Assembly (NCBI RefSeq): GCF_963675165.1
Contig: NC_087380.1
Coordinates: 7,136,017-7,200,016 of the forward strand
Length of the DNA: 64,000 bases
Origin: Halichondria panicea
Lineage: Eukaryota > Porifera > Demospongiae > Suberitida > Halichondriidae
Direction of reading: 5' to 3'
Shown: positions 26,741 through 37,400 of the stretch, one piece after another
Position numbering within the stretch: the stretch's first letter is position 1
Layout of the letters: each line of letters begins with the position of its first letter
Notes under the pieces: model-generated
What the model saw: the letters and a program-made list of their open reading frames with translations, nothing else
The model's database searches: none
What the model was told of the DNA's origin: nothing
Program-made: the position numbers and the translations under genes

Positions 26741-29700
26741 ATGGAGTTGTGCTTATGCAGCTCTGTAGTTGGCAAGTCCCTTCATGTAGCAGCCTGGGAC
26801 GTATACACAGGTGTTGTGCATCGTGTCTACTCGTGTGAGTGCGGCTCTGCTGATGATCTGAGCAATGGCGGAGCTTGTCTGTGCTTGTTGGGTCATGATC
26901 ACCTCCTCTGCTCTCTTCCATCCCTGCCTCTCATTTATGTGTGGAGCTCGTATAAGGTTAGAATATACATCCCAGAATCTAGAATTGTTACGTTGTACAA
27001 TCTGCAAGCAAAGTGCTTCGATACGGTCGTAAGGCGATTGTACAGATCAGTTTCAATTGTCAAGTCTTTATATAAATTGAAGACTTGAGCTCAGAGCTCT
27101 AGTATTATTTTAAGCTGCTGCATTTGATCATTTTTACACTATTACATTACCTCAGGAACAAGTGCAGTTGAAGATAGCTTGCCCTGGAGTAGTGTTAGCA
27201 TTGGCTGGATCTCCTGATGGGGTCTATTGTGCAGCAGCCATCAGCGAAAAGATACACGTCTGGGAGGTATGTTGGTCATAATTATTATTGATTACAGCTG
27301 CACCGTTATATGTTCTGTGTCTTTCAATATCTTAATACAGTATGGTGTTTCATTAATTCTTTGACGACATACCATTTTCTATTTATAATACGATCCTAAT
27401 TTTCCTCAGGCGTGCTCTGGTCATCTTCTCGTCGTTGCCTCCCTCCACTACCAGCCGGTGAGGGTGCTCCAGTTCACTGACGATGGAACTCACTTACTAT
27501 CGGGAGGAGACGACTGTAGAGTGGTCGTCTGGAAGGTGGCCAGGTGAGAGAGAGAATGTCAGCTAGAACAGCCACCGACACATTCAAGCTACAGTGTCTA
27601 TACTTATCGAACAGTGTTGTGCCTCGATTTTTCCACAGTGGCTATTTTCAAACCTCAATCTCACAAATTTTGCCTTTTTATAGCCTAAAATGTATTTTGG
27701 GTAAACTAGAGATTAATTATTATATTCCTAATCAAATTAACATCTTATGAATTATTTTAGGTTGCTGTCAGATGCATTTGATTCAAGTGGGTGTCGACTC
27801 CCGTACACTGACCACGCCCCCACCAGCCTCACAAGTGACACTTCCCTCACACGTCACGTGTGGAGCCACCACTCTCAGGCCGTGACCAGTCTCCACTGTG
27901 GGAAGGGGGGTGCTCTCAAGGCTAGGGTAGTCACTGCTTCACTCGACCAAACCTGCAAAGTGAGGAGTCAGCATTTTCTGTAATTAAGATTTGCCCATTT
28001 TACAAGCATCTACATCTACTACTGTATAGCGGATTATTTTCGTGTGGTGGAAATTTTCGGATTTTTCGTATTGTAGAGCATCATTCGAAAATTAAAACTG
28101 CGAAATTATTATGTGCAATAGATTCAACGTCACTATCCTGTGAGCTGTGCGAATATTTAGAATACGAAATATTAAATTTGTTACTTCATACTAAAAGTAC
28201 CCACTATACAGTATTTGATATAATTACAGAGATCATAATTACTTCTTGGTTACTAGTGTTTTTATAGTGCACCATTGTTATGCTATGCAGGTGTATGAGC
28301 TGTCTTCCGGTAGCCTGCTTTGCTCTATATTATTTGACTTTGGCCTGACCTCTGTTACTATGGACGCAAACGAATACTTTCTATTTGTGGGAGGATTCAA
28401 CGGAACCATCTCACAAGTGAACCTCTACACACACGTGAGTGCATGGTGACATCAGTGTGTTGTCCAAACACTAGATTGTGTATATTGACTGATTGTTGCC
28501 CTTTTTAAAAATGGACGAGCTATGTCATCAGTTGACTAAATTTATTTTTACAACCTGTCACCCTTTTTAAAGAGAGTGTTTTGCTCCTCCCCTCCCTCCC
28601 AGTTGAGCTCCAAGACGCAAGCACTGAGTTTATTCAGTGAAGAAGAGACCACTAGCCATTCACAGTTTATTGGACACAGGTGATTCAATCAATTGGATCC
28701 TATGGAATTCAAGTTATGGTAGCAGCCCTATTAAAGGGGGAGGGGGTGTAGTTGAACAGCCATAGCTCTAGTATCGTTATCCAATGCCACGATTTTCTGA
28801 GAGCTTAGAAAGAGGCCTTCAAATCATTGTCATTGTAGGCCTTATTGCTAGTAGAGCCTAAGGGGCTATGTTGTCATAATATTTGCTTTTGCTTATGTAT
28901 GCAATTGCTGGAACACTATTAATAATAATTATTATTGATTCTGTATTTGCAGCACTGCTATCAGTGGTCTGACAGTGAGTTGTTGGTCTAGTCAGATAGT
29001 GTCGAGTTGTCGGGAGGACGCTGTGAGGGTGTGGGACATAGCCAGTCGCCAAACCATTAGACAAGTCAAGATGAGAGGTGATTAGAGTCTAGTGTATATA
29101 CCGTATATAGCGGGCATATTTCGAGGGTATAAATAACCGTTAGAAAGTTTTTCTTTCCGTGGAATAGTAGCCTTTTTGCAGCATACATGCAGCGATATTA
29201 TATTATGGGTATAAATGCTCACGGTACATGCTTAACAGCGAAAACCGCGAACATTTATACCCTCGAAATATACGGTATAATTATATGACTGCCTCCTTTC
29301 TTATTGGTCAATACTTGCGAATGAAGACTCCAGTTCTGTAGTCTACAATTTGTTATTATGTGCATAATTCCTGTAGTAACTTCTATTCATCAACTTGTAG
29401 TGTCATTTCTCTATCTTTGCAGGACCTGTGTTGGCGCTGCTAAAGCCTGGACTGGACTTTGACCTGAGTAAACCCTCCGAGACCCGGGCGACCTGGTTCC
29501 TACCCACCCCTCTCTCCATAGCACCATTCAAGAAACAGCTTCACTTCAAGAAAGATAAAGGCCACGCTGGAGACAAGTCTTTGTTAGTGCAGACAAGGAG
29601 AAGTTTTGATCCAGTAAGTACAGTACAGCCTCGCATGGTACAATTTTAATTACAATCTCATGATTGTGTGTGTTATTTTTCTTCCACCCTTACAGCTCTG

Positions 29701-30238
29701 TGAACTACACACAGGTAAGTGTGTGTGATCGTGTGGCATGTACTGACATGCATCTTATTACTACCCCAGGTCCACTAAAGGAACTGGATTGTGGCTACTC
29801 CTTACCAACTTTGTCTAAACACTTCTCAGAGGTAAATACTGTGTAACTGGAAAATTTGGCAAGTAATTGAATTGGCGAATTTTACCCCAACTTAAAAACC
29901 TCTAAATTAAATGTATTCAACGTCAATTGCTGTAATACCCACGCCTTGACGCTAAATTAAAAAACGACAAGTCAGTTCAAATGGCAGATTTGGTCTAGAA
30001 ATAAACAACCCATCCCAACCCCAACACCGTCTTAACAAAGTTCATTTTTATGCCATTGGTTTTCTATGTTTGCACGCCATGCACTTCACACACATGCACA
30101 CACGATTGTTCACAGAGCTTGGCTGATTACAAGCTGCAGCAAGAGTTATCGGAGGTCAAAGAGGTCAACAAGAAGCTGTACAAATTCATGATGGAACAAT
30201 TATTTGAACCTTCAACCGATAATACAACAGATAGATAG
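26741..30238 (+). CDS. WDR18: WD repeat protein WDR18 (yeast Ipi3), 11 exons
   Basis: Exons 26741-26956, 27156-27266, 27410-27543, 27761-27959, 28291-28434, 28603-28679, 28953-29077, 29423-29613, 29696-29714, 29770-29831, 30116-30238 sum to 1401 nt (466 aa). WD40 blades are visible (LSGGDDCRVVVWK, VVTASLDQTCKVYEL, FVGGFNGTISQVNL, SSCREDAVRVWDIASRQTI). A C-terminal coiled coil follows (LQQELSEVKEVNKKLYKFM), as in WDR18. The protein is part of the PELP1-TEX10-WDR18 (Rix1) complex for 60S ribosome maturation and ITS2 processing in the nucleolus and nucleoplasm. Exon 9 is only 19 nt. Two introns hold MITEs (28024-28214; 29099-29279). A degenerate copy of the last exon lies 1.1 kb downstream. Confidence 0.93.
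28024..28214. mobile_element. MITE with TATAGCGG-type ends (WDR18 intron 4)
   Basis: Starts 'ctgtatagcggattattttcg' and ends near 'ctatacagta'. It shares the internal 'tattgtagagcatca' and 'agattcaacgtcactatcct' with copies at 16281 and 49568. Confidence 0.65.
29099..29279. mobile_element. MITE, TATAGCGGG / TTTCGAGGGTATAAA family (WDR18 intron 7)
   Basis: Inverted ends 'gcatatttcgagggtataaa' and 'tttataccctcgaaatatac'. The core has 'ttttgcagcatacatgca' and 'gcgaaaaccgcgaac', shared with 51813-52001 and 63565-63738. Confidence 0.7.
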
Positions 30239-31317
30239 ACTTGACTGTTGTCCATATCAACTATAATTGTAATCATTATTACCAGATTATTTTTTGTGAA
30301 CTGTTTTTCACTGTAATTGTTATTATGGTGTCACACTAGATCTTGCACAGAGGCCTGCTTCACCCTCCCCTCCGACACCGCCGTATCTATCTAACACATG
30401 TAAAAAAAAAAGCGGTCTGGCCAGTACCGCCTAGGGGGTAAGCCCTGAAGGTACTACTTTTTAGGGTAGCATAAGTACTGCTTTTTGAGGGCAGCATAAG
30501 TACTACTTTTTAGGGTAGCATAAGTACTGCTTTTGAGGGCAGCATAAGTACTACTTTTTAAGGTAGCATAAGTACTGCTTTTGAGGGCAGCATAAGGTAC
30601 GGTTACAGAACTCCGCATAAAGTAGCGCTCTGGTGGCAGGCCAGTTTCCCGACACCCAACCACCAGCTCCGGAGCCCCATGACTAACCCAAGCGCTACTG
30701 TGGGTCACCGGAAGTGGTTTGTATAAAGTGGGCACTGAATCACTTCAAACAAAAGGGGGCGTAGCTCAATTTCTGTTTCAAAGCCTCTTGAAATTCCAAT
30801 ATAAGAATGGTCTCCAACTTGTTGAAAAGAAGACTTGGTGTGTGTATAGAAGTTTACCTGTGTTCTTTGTGTTTGGAGCCTCCATTGAGTGGTTTAATAG
30901 TTTTTATTGAGTGGGGGAAAGAAACTTTCTGTACGTAGTATATAGTAGATGTAGTCTATATAATATAGATGTAGTCTAGAAAAGAGTCTGAGCGAAGGTT
31001 AAAGGAAAGAGATCAGTCCTCGGGAAGCTTCTAGCAAGAGATGCCAGCTGCATGGGTTGCCTTATCTGATCATGCATACAGTATCTCCCTTGGATCCATG
31101 CTGTAAAGTCTGTAATCTGATAGCCTTGAATTCAGGCCGATTAAAATACCGTATAGCGCGAAATTTATACATAGGTATCGGTAGTTCGACACTCTTGCCA
31201 GTACCAGTTTAGGTTATTTTTACAAAGTGATCAATTTACAAAGTGATCAATGCTCGCAAAGTTCGTATAATTATTGCTAGTAATACGCCACGGTATACAC
31301 TCTTAACAATTTGGTTA
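30239..31317. repeat. Intergenic gap with a 30450-30600 tandem repeat
   Basis: After the WDR18 stop there is no recognised gene. At 30450-30600 a ~30-bp unit ('agcataagtactactttttagggt' alternating with '...tgcttttgagggc') repeats about five times. From 31149 a fragment begins 'accgtatagcgcgaaattt', the end of the family at 52276. A half copy of the GGCCGATTAAAATAC mini-element is at 31124-31150. Confidence 0.6.
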
Positions 31318-31445
31318 ATTTTTTTTATGCCATTGGTTTTCTACGTTTGCACGCCATGCACTTCACACACACGCATACATGATTGTTCACAGAGCTTGGC
31401 CAATTGCAAGAGTTATCGGAGGTCAACAAGAAGCTGTACAAAATA
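31318..31445 (+). pseudogene. Degenerate copy of WDR18 last exon and its acceptor
   Basis: Nearly identical to 30045-30183, including the upstream intron text ('atgccattggttttctacg', 'gcacgccatgcacttcacac', 'gattgttcacagagcttggc'). Two internal deletions (a 'gattacaagctgcagc' block and part of 'gtcaaagag') shorten the coiled-coil codons, and the copy breaks off after 'aagctgtacaaa'. It has no upstream exons of its own. Confidence 0.85.
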
Positions 31446-31495
31446 TATGCATATATATAGTTATAAGAACCAGTTCTGTACACTGTAACAGTGTA

Positions 31496-32276
31496 GTTGC
31501 AGCACTTGATCACATACAAGCCTTTGCTTTGGTGTCTTTAAAGACGTAGAATCCGAACGAGAGTGCTGGGAGGTGTAAGGTGGGTGTGACTGACTGCTGG
31601 AGAGGGGGAAGGTCAGGGAGGCTGCTATCGTTGTTCGTTCAGAGCCACCTCCCTGTAGGGGGGAGGGAGAGGGGGAGGGGGTTAGCAACAAAACAACATT
31701 TATTTTCTTGTCCGTGTTATAAATGTATAACTAATACACATGTATGTATGTATATAATTACCAAAGCTGTTCCTCATGACACTATAGAGCATCATTTTAA
31801 AATGCTACCATATATCACCTTGTATATAATATCACTGTAAAGTATTATAAATAATTATGTATACTGTACATGTAACTAGATATTAAACCCATGACAGCCT
31901 AACAATAATTTACATGTACAAAAAAGGACAAGCAGAACCACATCTCCAGACAGGTATGCTCTTGCATGAGAGAAGAGGGGAAGAAAATCTCCAATATTGC
32001 ATCTGATTACTTTTTATTCAGCCTGAACACATCAGCTATATACATTACATTATACATAATTATGTATACTGAACATATCCACACAAACACATGTGCTTGC
32101 GTAAGTGTAGGAAATACAATAGTCAATCAAAGATGTACTACCTAACTCACGATTAGTCTCGCGGACCCAGACCCTGATATATATATGATATTTATTATAT
32201 CAGCTGGTCCACGAGATTAACTCACGGTTGAGACCCTGACATGTCTCCTATGGTCCAGTGCTCCACTAACATTCCT
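31496..32276 (-). pseudogene. Degenerate copy of heparanase 3' exons (7-9)
   Basis: 31496-31700 matches the last heparanase exon and flank (34465-34660), with a 17-base loss and a 3-base gain that break the frame. 31895-31985 matches the 34720-34740 flank fused directly to 35050-35110, so about 300 bp including most of exon 8 is deleted. 32220-32276 matches part of exon 7 (35392-35462). The fragment is non-functional. It follows the copied WDR18 exon by ~50 bases. Confidence 0.85.
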
Positions 32277-33455
32277 TGAATTAATAGCGGTTCAGGGAAA
32301 GGGTGTAGTCTTACCCACACACCCCTTCCCCAAAAAGGTGTGGTTTCAAAGAAGGGAGGGCAGTCTGGCCACACCCAGACTAAAGGAAGGGGTGCTCCAG
32401 CCCCCAAAGCCCTGCCCCTCCCTACGCCCCTGCAGACAAACACACTGTGTACTCGCTTGCGCATGCGTAATAACTGTCAAGAATACAAAGTACACAAGTG
32501 AAGTGATAATTGGAGATTGATTCATTATTAATTATAGTTCTTATTAGAGTTAATAGTGTTCTGGATTGTTAGTGCGGTATGTTTCTTGCGGTGGTGGTTG
32601 TATGTCTGTACAATAAAAAAAAAATCAACAATATACAACTATTGAACCAATGGTGTCACAACCCTTACTACCCTTACTCATCTCTATATACCAAGAGTTC
32701 ATTAGGCAACTCCACTTAACACAATAGGCAGGGTTTCATACAGAGGGGGAGGGGGCGCCCTGGGATTTTCCACCCCCAGCTAAACTTTCTCCTCCCTAGA
32801 AATCTGAAAATTAATGATGTCATAATGTATGATTTTTCTCCCTGGGATTTTCCACCCCCAGCTAAACTTTCTCCTCCCTAGAAATCTGAAAATTAATGAT
32901 GTCATAATGTATGATTTTTCTCCTTAAAAATGCTACATAATAGAATGAAATTTATGCACACAAAAAACCCAAATTTGCACCTCAGATAACCGTTCCTCAA
33001 AACATTTTCCGGGAGAGGACCCCACCCCCCCTCAATTAAACATTTCTCTCTCCCAGCTAAAATTCCTGTATGAAACCCTGGTAGGCGTCCAGCCACATGC
33101 TGTTGTGCATATAAACTGTGAAATTTTATTTTTGCATGTTCTGCTATTTCTGTGAAGGAGAGTAAAATTACAAAAATGTGTGGAAAAATGCTCATTAAGC
33201 AAATAATTATGAATTTCACAACTTGAATTTAATACCTAAACAGAAATCTACCTGTGAAAATAATTATGTAATCTTAATACTGTAAATGACTATTCCAACA
33301 TTCTGAGCAAAAGGGAGGTTCCATTGCTCCCTTGGATCACCCCTAGGCCCTTGGATCTACCGCTGATGAGTACTATCAATTTCCACTTTGGTACAGTACA
33401 CACTGACATTGGACATCACAGTCTAGACGTACACATAATGGAATACAAATTACAT
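32277..33455. other. Intergenic, repeat-rich; no gene seen before the micropeptide gene
   Basis: Contains GC-rich text around 32290-32430, an NRF1-like 'tgcgcatgcg' near 32459 and the MITE at 32733-33082. I found no coding exon in it. Confidence 0.5.
32733..33082. mobile_element. MITE with CAGGGTTTCATACA ends, with internal tandem duplication
   Basis: Ends CAGGGTTTCATACA and TGTATGAAACCCTG are inverted repeats, with TAGG just outside both. Inside, an 84-bp block ('ccctgggattttccaccccc' ... 'gtatgatttttctcc') is repeated head to tail at about 32757-32840 and 32841-32924. It is related to the smaller element at 6324-6421. Confidence 0.7.
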
Positions 33456-33820
33456 TCACCTACTATGATGGTGGACGGCAAAAGCTATCAGTCCAAGGCC
33501 GATGGTCAAACTGATCCCGCCGACAATGATCCCTAAACCGACATACGTACCCAAGGTTGTGAGACCATCAGTATAACCTTTTGCCAAAGTTTCACCATGG
33601 ACGACTAAGCCGTCTTTGATTGGTTTAAAGATTTTCCTGGGGGTGAGGAAGCAAAAAACAACACTTGTGACAAGTAAAACAAGCTAGCGAGGATGCTAAG
33701 GTATTAAAATAAATGTAAAACGCTAGCTGCAGTAGTTATACTTACTCTAGCCTCGATTCAAGGCCGATTAAAATACGTATTTTAATCGGCCTGGAATCGA
33801 GGCTATACTTACTCTATCAT
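33456..33820 (-). CDS. Putative two-exon 62-residue membrane micropeptide
   Basis: Coding exon 1 is 33813-33820 (ATG ATA GA), followed by donor GTAAGTA. Coding exon 2 is 33456-33636, after a good acceptor (ctcacccccag). The phases join as M-I-E-K-I-F-K-P-I-K-D-G and the total is 189 nt, 62 residues plus stop. A polar N-half (HGETLAKGYTDGLTTLG) leads into one long hydrophobic stretch (about residues 32-57: GTYVGLGIIVGGI, then SLTIGLGLIAFAV) ending HHHSR. A glycine-rich single-pass helix or hairpin is expected. The 5' UTR exon appears to begin at 33887 after 'tttctacag', so an upstream non-coding exon probably exists (a CAG|GTAGTA donor near 34204 is one candidate). I do not recognise the family. 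The intron holds the palindromic element 33747-33805. Confidence 0.6.
33739..33813. mobile_element. 59-bp palindromic mini-element with 8-bp target duplication
   Basis: The element at 33747-33805 starts CTAGCCTCGATT and ends AATCGAGGCTA, and is an almost perfect palindrome through GGCCGATTAAAATACGTATT. It is flanked by TACTTACT at 33739-33746 and 33806-33813. On the minus strand that duplication reads AGTAAGTA, the splice donor of the micropeptide gene. The 8-bp length is typical of hAT-type insertion. Confidence 0.8.
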
Positions 33821-33907
33821 TTTCAGAAGTCCAGTCCACAGTTAGAGAAGTTAAACTGGATTACATCACATCTATATATGAAACCTGTAGAAAAAAAGAT
33901 GATGAAA

Positions 33908-33954
33908 CCTCGCATTAAAACGGTACTAATAATTAGTACCGTTTTAATGCGAGG
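33908..33954. repeat. 47-bp perfect inverted repeat
   Basis: Arms of 23 bases (cctcgcattaaaacggtact then aat) around a single A. It lies ~20 bases upstream, on the minus strand, of the acceptor that opens the micropeptide 5' UTR exon. It could be another mini-element or a hairpin former. Confidence 0.8.
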
Positions 33955-34476
33955 TCTTTTTCTATAAAAATAATTATTATTATTGTGAATTTTAGCAAAT
34001 TTGTAATTAACGCTAATTAGGTAGATTACCCTAAAACGCATTTAAAAAAATTATCTGCCTGACTCCAAACCGAGCTCCAAACTTCCATTCAACAAAATTA
34101 CTTGACAAAAAACTCATACTCTTACATCTTTTGACAAATAATTGTGTCAATCAAATCTGCCAAAATTAATACCCTAAAAAACTGAAAAATAAAATTACTA
34201 CCTGACTCGTAACATTAAGGTAGTCCTCTGTTTATGAGTCTAGCTGCTGGGAAGTATACATGTACGTAGTTATTATTAAAACTAACTACTGAAATAAATC
34301 AACTGTTGTATAGATAGTGACTGCTGTTATTATTACGGTTATTTTTTTGTGCACAATTAGTGTAATTAAAATAATAGTCATTCTCAAATTTCCAAAATGT
34401 CCAAGATGTGTACAAAACAATTAAAGTGTTTGTCCTCTATCATAGCAAAAAAAAAGTATAAAGTTGCAGCACTTGA
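33955..34476. other. AT-rich gap downstream of heparanase
   Basis: Over 500 bases of AT-rich DNA between the heparanase stop and the micropeptide 5' exon. No coding exon is seen. A CAG|GTAGTA splice-donor-like site (minus strand, near 34204) could end a non-coding exon. Confidence 0.4.
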
Positions 34477-37400
34477 TCACATACAAGCCTTTGCTTTGGT
34501 GTCTTTAAAGACGTAGAACCCGAACGAGAGTGCTGGGAGGTGTAAGGTGGGTGTGGCTGACTGCTGGAGAGGGGGCAGGTCAGGGAGGCTATCGTTGTTC
34601 AGTGACAAGACCACTCCGTTCAGAGCCACCTCCCTGTAGGGGGGAAGGGGTTAGCAACAATAAATATGAAAACAACACAATGTTATAAATATGTACACTG
34701 TACTAGAATTCTCTGAGAGCCTAAAAATAATTTACATGTACAAAAAACCTTTGGCCCTTATACAGAGGTGGCTTTTGTTGAGGGGTGTTGTATACAAACC
34801 ATTAATTTAGGATCTGCATGTGTGCCTGCCTGGCCTATATATGCCGTAGTTAGCCTTTCTTCATGCAGGGATGGTCGTTGAGGTTACACTGTACCATATA
34901 ATTAAGATACACGATAGTTATAGGTCCAGCTGCTGCGCTTACTTGCTGAGTACGTTGGTGGTGTTTCCCGGGGGAGAGAGCCAGTAGACATCTCTCGGAG
35001 CAGCTGCCAGGGAGGGGGACATGAGAGTGGCAGTCGTGTCATACGTGTGGAGATTCAGGACAAGCAGAACCACATCTCCAGACGGGTACGCTCTGTATGG
35101 GAGGAGAGAGGGGGAATATTTATATGATCATAATTATTGCCAATTAGGCAGTTAATAAACATGTTCATGCACAAACACTAGGAAATACAACAGTAGCTAG
35201 CAATTCAAAGTCATGTATGGCCGATGAGCCATTTGAACGTATTTGGTGGTTTTAATTTGGCATCTCAGACGTGGCTACTGCTGCAATGACGTTGTGTCCA
35301 CCGGAAAACTCTAATTAGACGGTTTTAAATTTCGGTAAAATCCGCTAAATCACCAAATAAAACACCCACCAGTACGGTACATGTAGTAACTCACGGTTGC
35401 CTAGCGCAGTGTGCGTAGACCCTGACATGTCTCCCATGGTCCAGTGCTCCACTAACATTCAATACATTCACTCCCACCAACCTCTTGTGCAGCACTGACA
35501 ACCAGTAGTCCTGTATGCAAGCATGCACATAATTATTACAGTACAGTGACAATACACAGAAACAAGGGGGGGGAGATTGTCGGGTAGAAAGTGGAGAGAG
35601 TCGGGAAGAGTGGGTAAGAAAGGGGGACAGTAGGAGAGAGTATAAATACATCAACAACAATTTCAATCAGCTCAGCCTATAATAGTGCAATGTCCTAACT
35701 GGTATATGATTGTGGTATATATTGTCGTACTGGTAATGGGTTGAAGGAGGAGTCCAGAAGAGAGTAGGAACCTCCAATATAGTCTTGCCTGAACACTCTG
35801 GAGGTGTTGGTGAGGGCAGCCACACCAAGCTTGTCCAACCACCTACATGTACAATTATACACAACCATGCAGGAGTGCATGTGCACGATAATAAACTGAA
35901 ATGTAAGCTAAGAAACATTGTAAACGTATAGCGGGTAATTTTCGTCGGTGCAAATTTTCGTATGAACTGTCCATTTAATATTTGTACAGCTCAGGAAAAT
36001 GACGTTGAATCAAAAAAGTTCATTTTTGTTGAATACGAAAAATGCGAAAATTTCCACCATACGAAAATAACCCGCTGTATATACAGTATCTTTACACGCA
36101 CATGAATCCTGATACAAAGCTGCTTGACAGAACTGGTGTACCACCTCCATAACAACTGGATGTCTCTCCAAGCCATAGCTCAGCCTTGGGGAGATATTTA
36201 AATGCGTAGCTCTTAGCTTCTTTGGCTTCATTGATGAACGAGTCTAGTACAGCAACATTGAACATGTCTGGCAACACAGCTTTGGCTCCATTTAGATAGT
36301 AACTGCATGAGAAGGAGATATACACATTCACCTTTTTGTAGGAGATATTATTACTTACTGATGCCATGTAACTGCTTGGATAGCACTTGGGTCCACATGT
36401 GACAGAAAGCTGCATGTAACGGAAATCAAAGTCAATAAAATTAATGAGACGTATTACCTGGTAAAGAAGGCACCTCGATTCAGAGTAGCTACGTCAGGGC
36501 CGCCAATGTATTGTGGTGAGATTTGTAATTCAACCAGTAGATCTTTAAGGGTCTTGAAATCCATTGCCAGCTGCTCTGCTTTCACACTGATATTCTCAGA
36601 AAATAAATCTGGTTCTGCAAATTGAGATGGAGTAATCAAATGTACCGTATACTATAGCGGGTATATTTCAGGGTGTAAATGTTCGCGGTTTTCGGTGATT
36701 AAGCATGTACTGCGAACATTTATAGATATATACCCCACTAATTTCATATCGCATGCTAGCCTCCTTCCTAACCCTAAGTGAAGTGGGAAGTGCGGCCTGG
36801 GATCGAGGCTAATCGCATGCATGCATTGCGCGCTGCAAAAAGGCTGCTATTCCGTGCAAATAAAATCTGTGAAAACTTTCGCGGAAAAGTTTCTACCCTC
36901 AAAATGTACATGTACCCGTTATATTACCATTTCCCAGTTCCCAGTTAACGAGTTGTGCTTTTTCTGCAGAGTACTTCAACAGATCTCTGGCATTGCTGCT
37001 GTCCCAGGAGCCATCTTTATTACGCAGGAGAACATTTAGTCCAAAAATAAAGTCCCAGCCAGCTATATCATATACAAACTGGGTGATGGCGAACCAATCT
37101 TCAATCGTCATATTGAAATTAGCCATGGGGCTCTTGTCTTCTTGTGGTAACTCATTTCTGCTCTGATTTTTCTGAAAAATTAGATAATCTTGTGATGTTC
37201 CACCTATTCTCAGCATTGTAGGGCGCAGAGCTTGTGCAAGGTTGAGCATCTTGGAAGTAGTGAAGTCAAATTTTGTCCATTCTCCTCTACCCACTGATCC
37301 TGCGTCAATGGTGACAGAGAGGAACTGATCACTCACCACACACTGCACAGTGTCCAGGTTTACTGTAATCTCATTCTGTAGGGAAAACTAACTTTAGAAG

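Noticed and set aside
30600-30740. Possible coding exon (RETGLPPERYFM...) on the minus strand
   Set aside because: It merges into the tandem repeat at 30450-30600 and has no splice partners or motif.
30754-30790. tRNA-like start 'gggggcgtagctcaa'
   Set aside because: No B box (GGTTCRANTCC) or closing acceptor arm within 90 bases.
32222-32464. 80-codon Gly/Pro-rich frame
   Set aside because: It spans the end of the heparanase pseudogene and a GC-rich repeat; not a gene.
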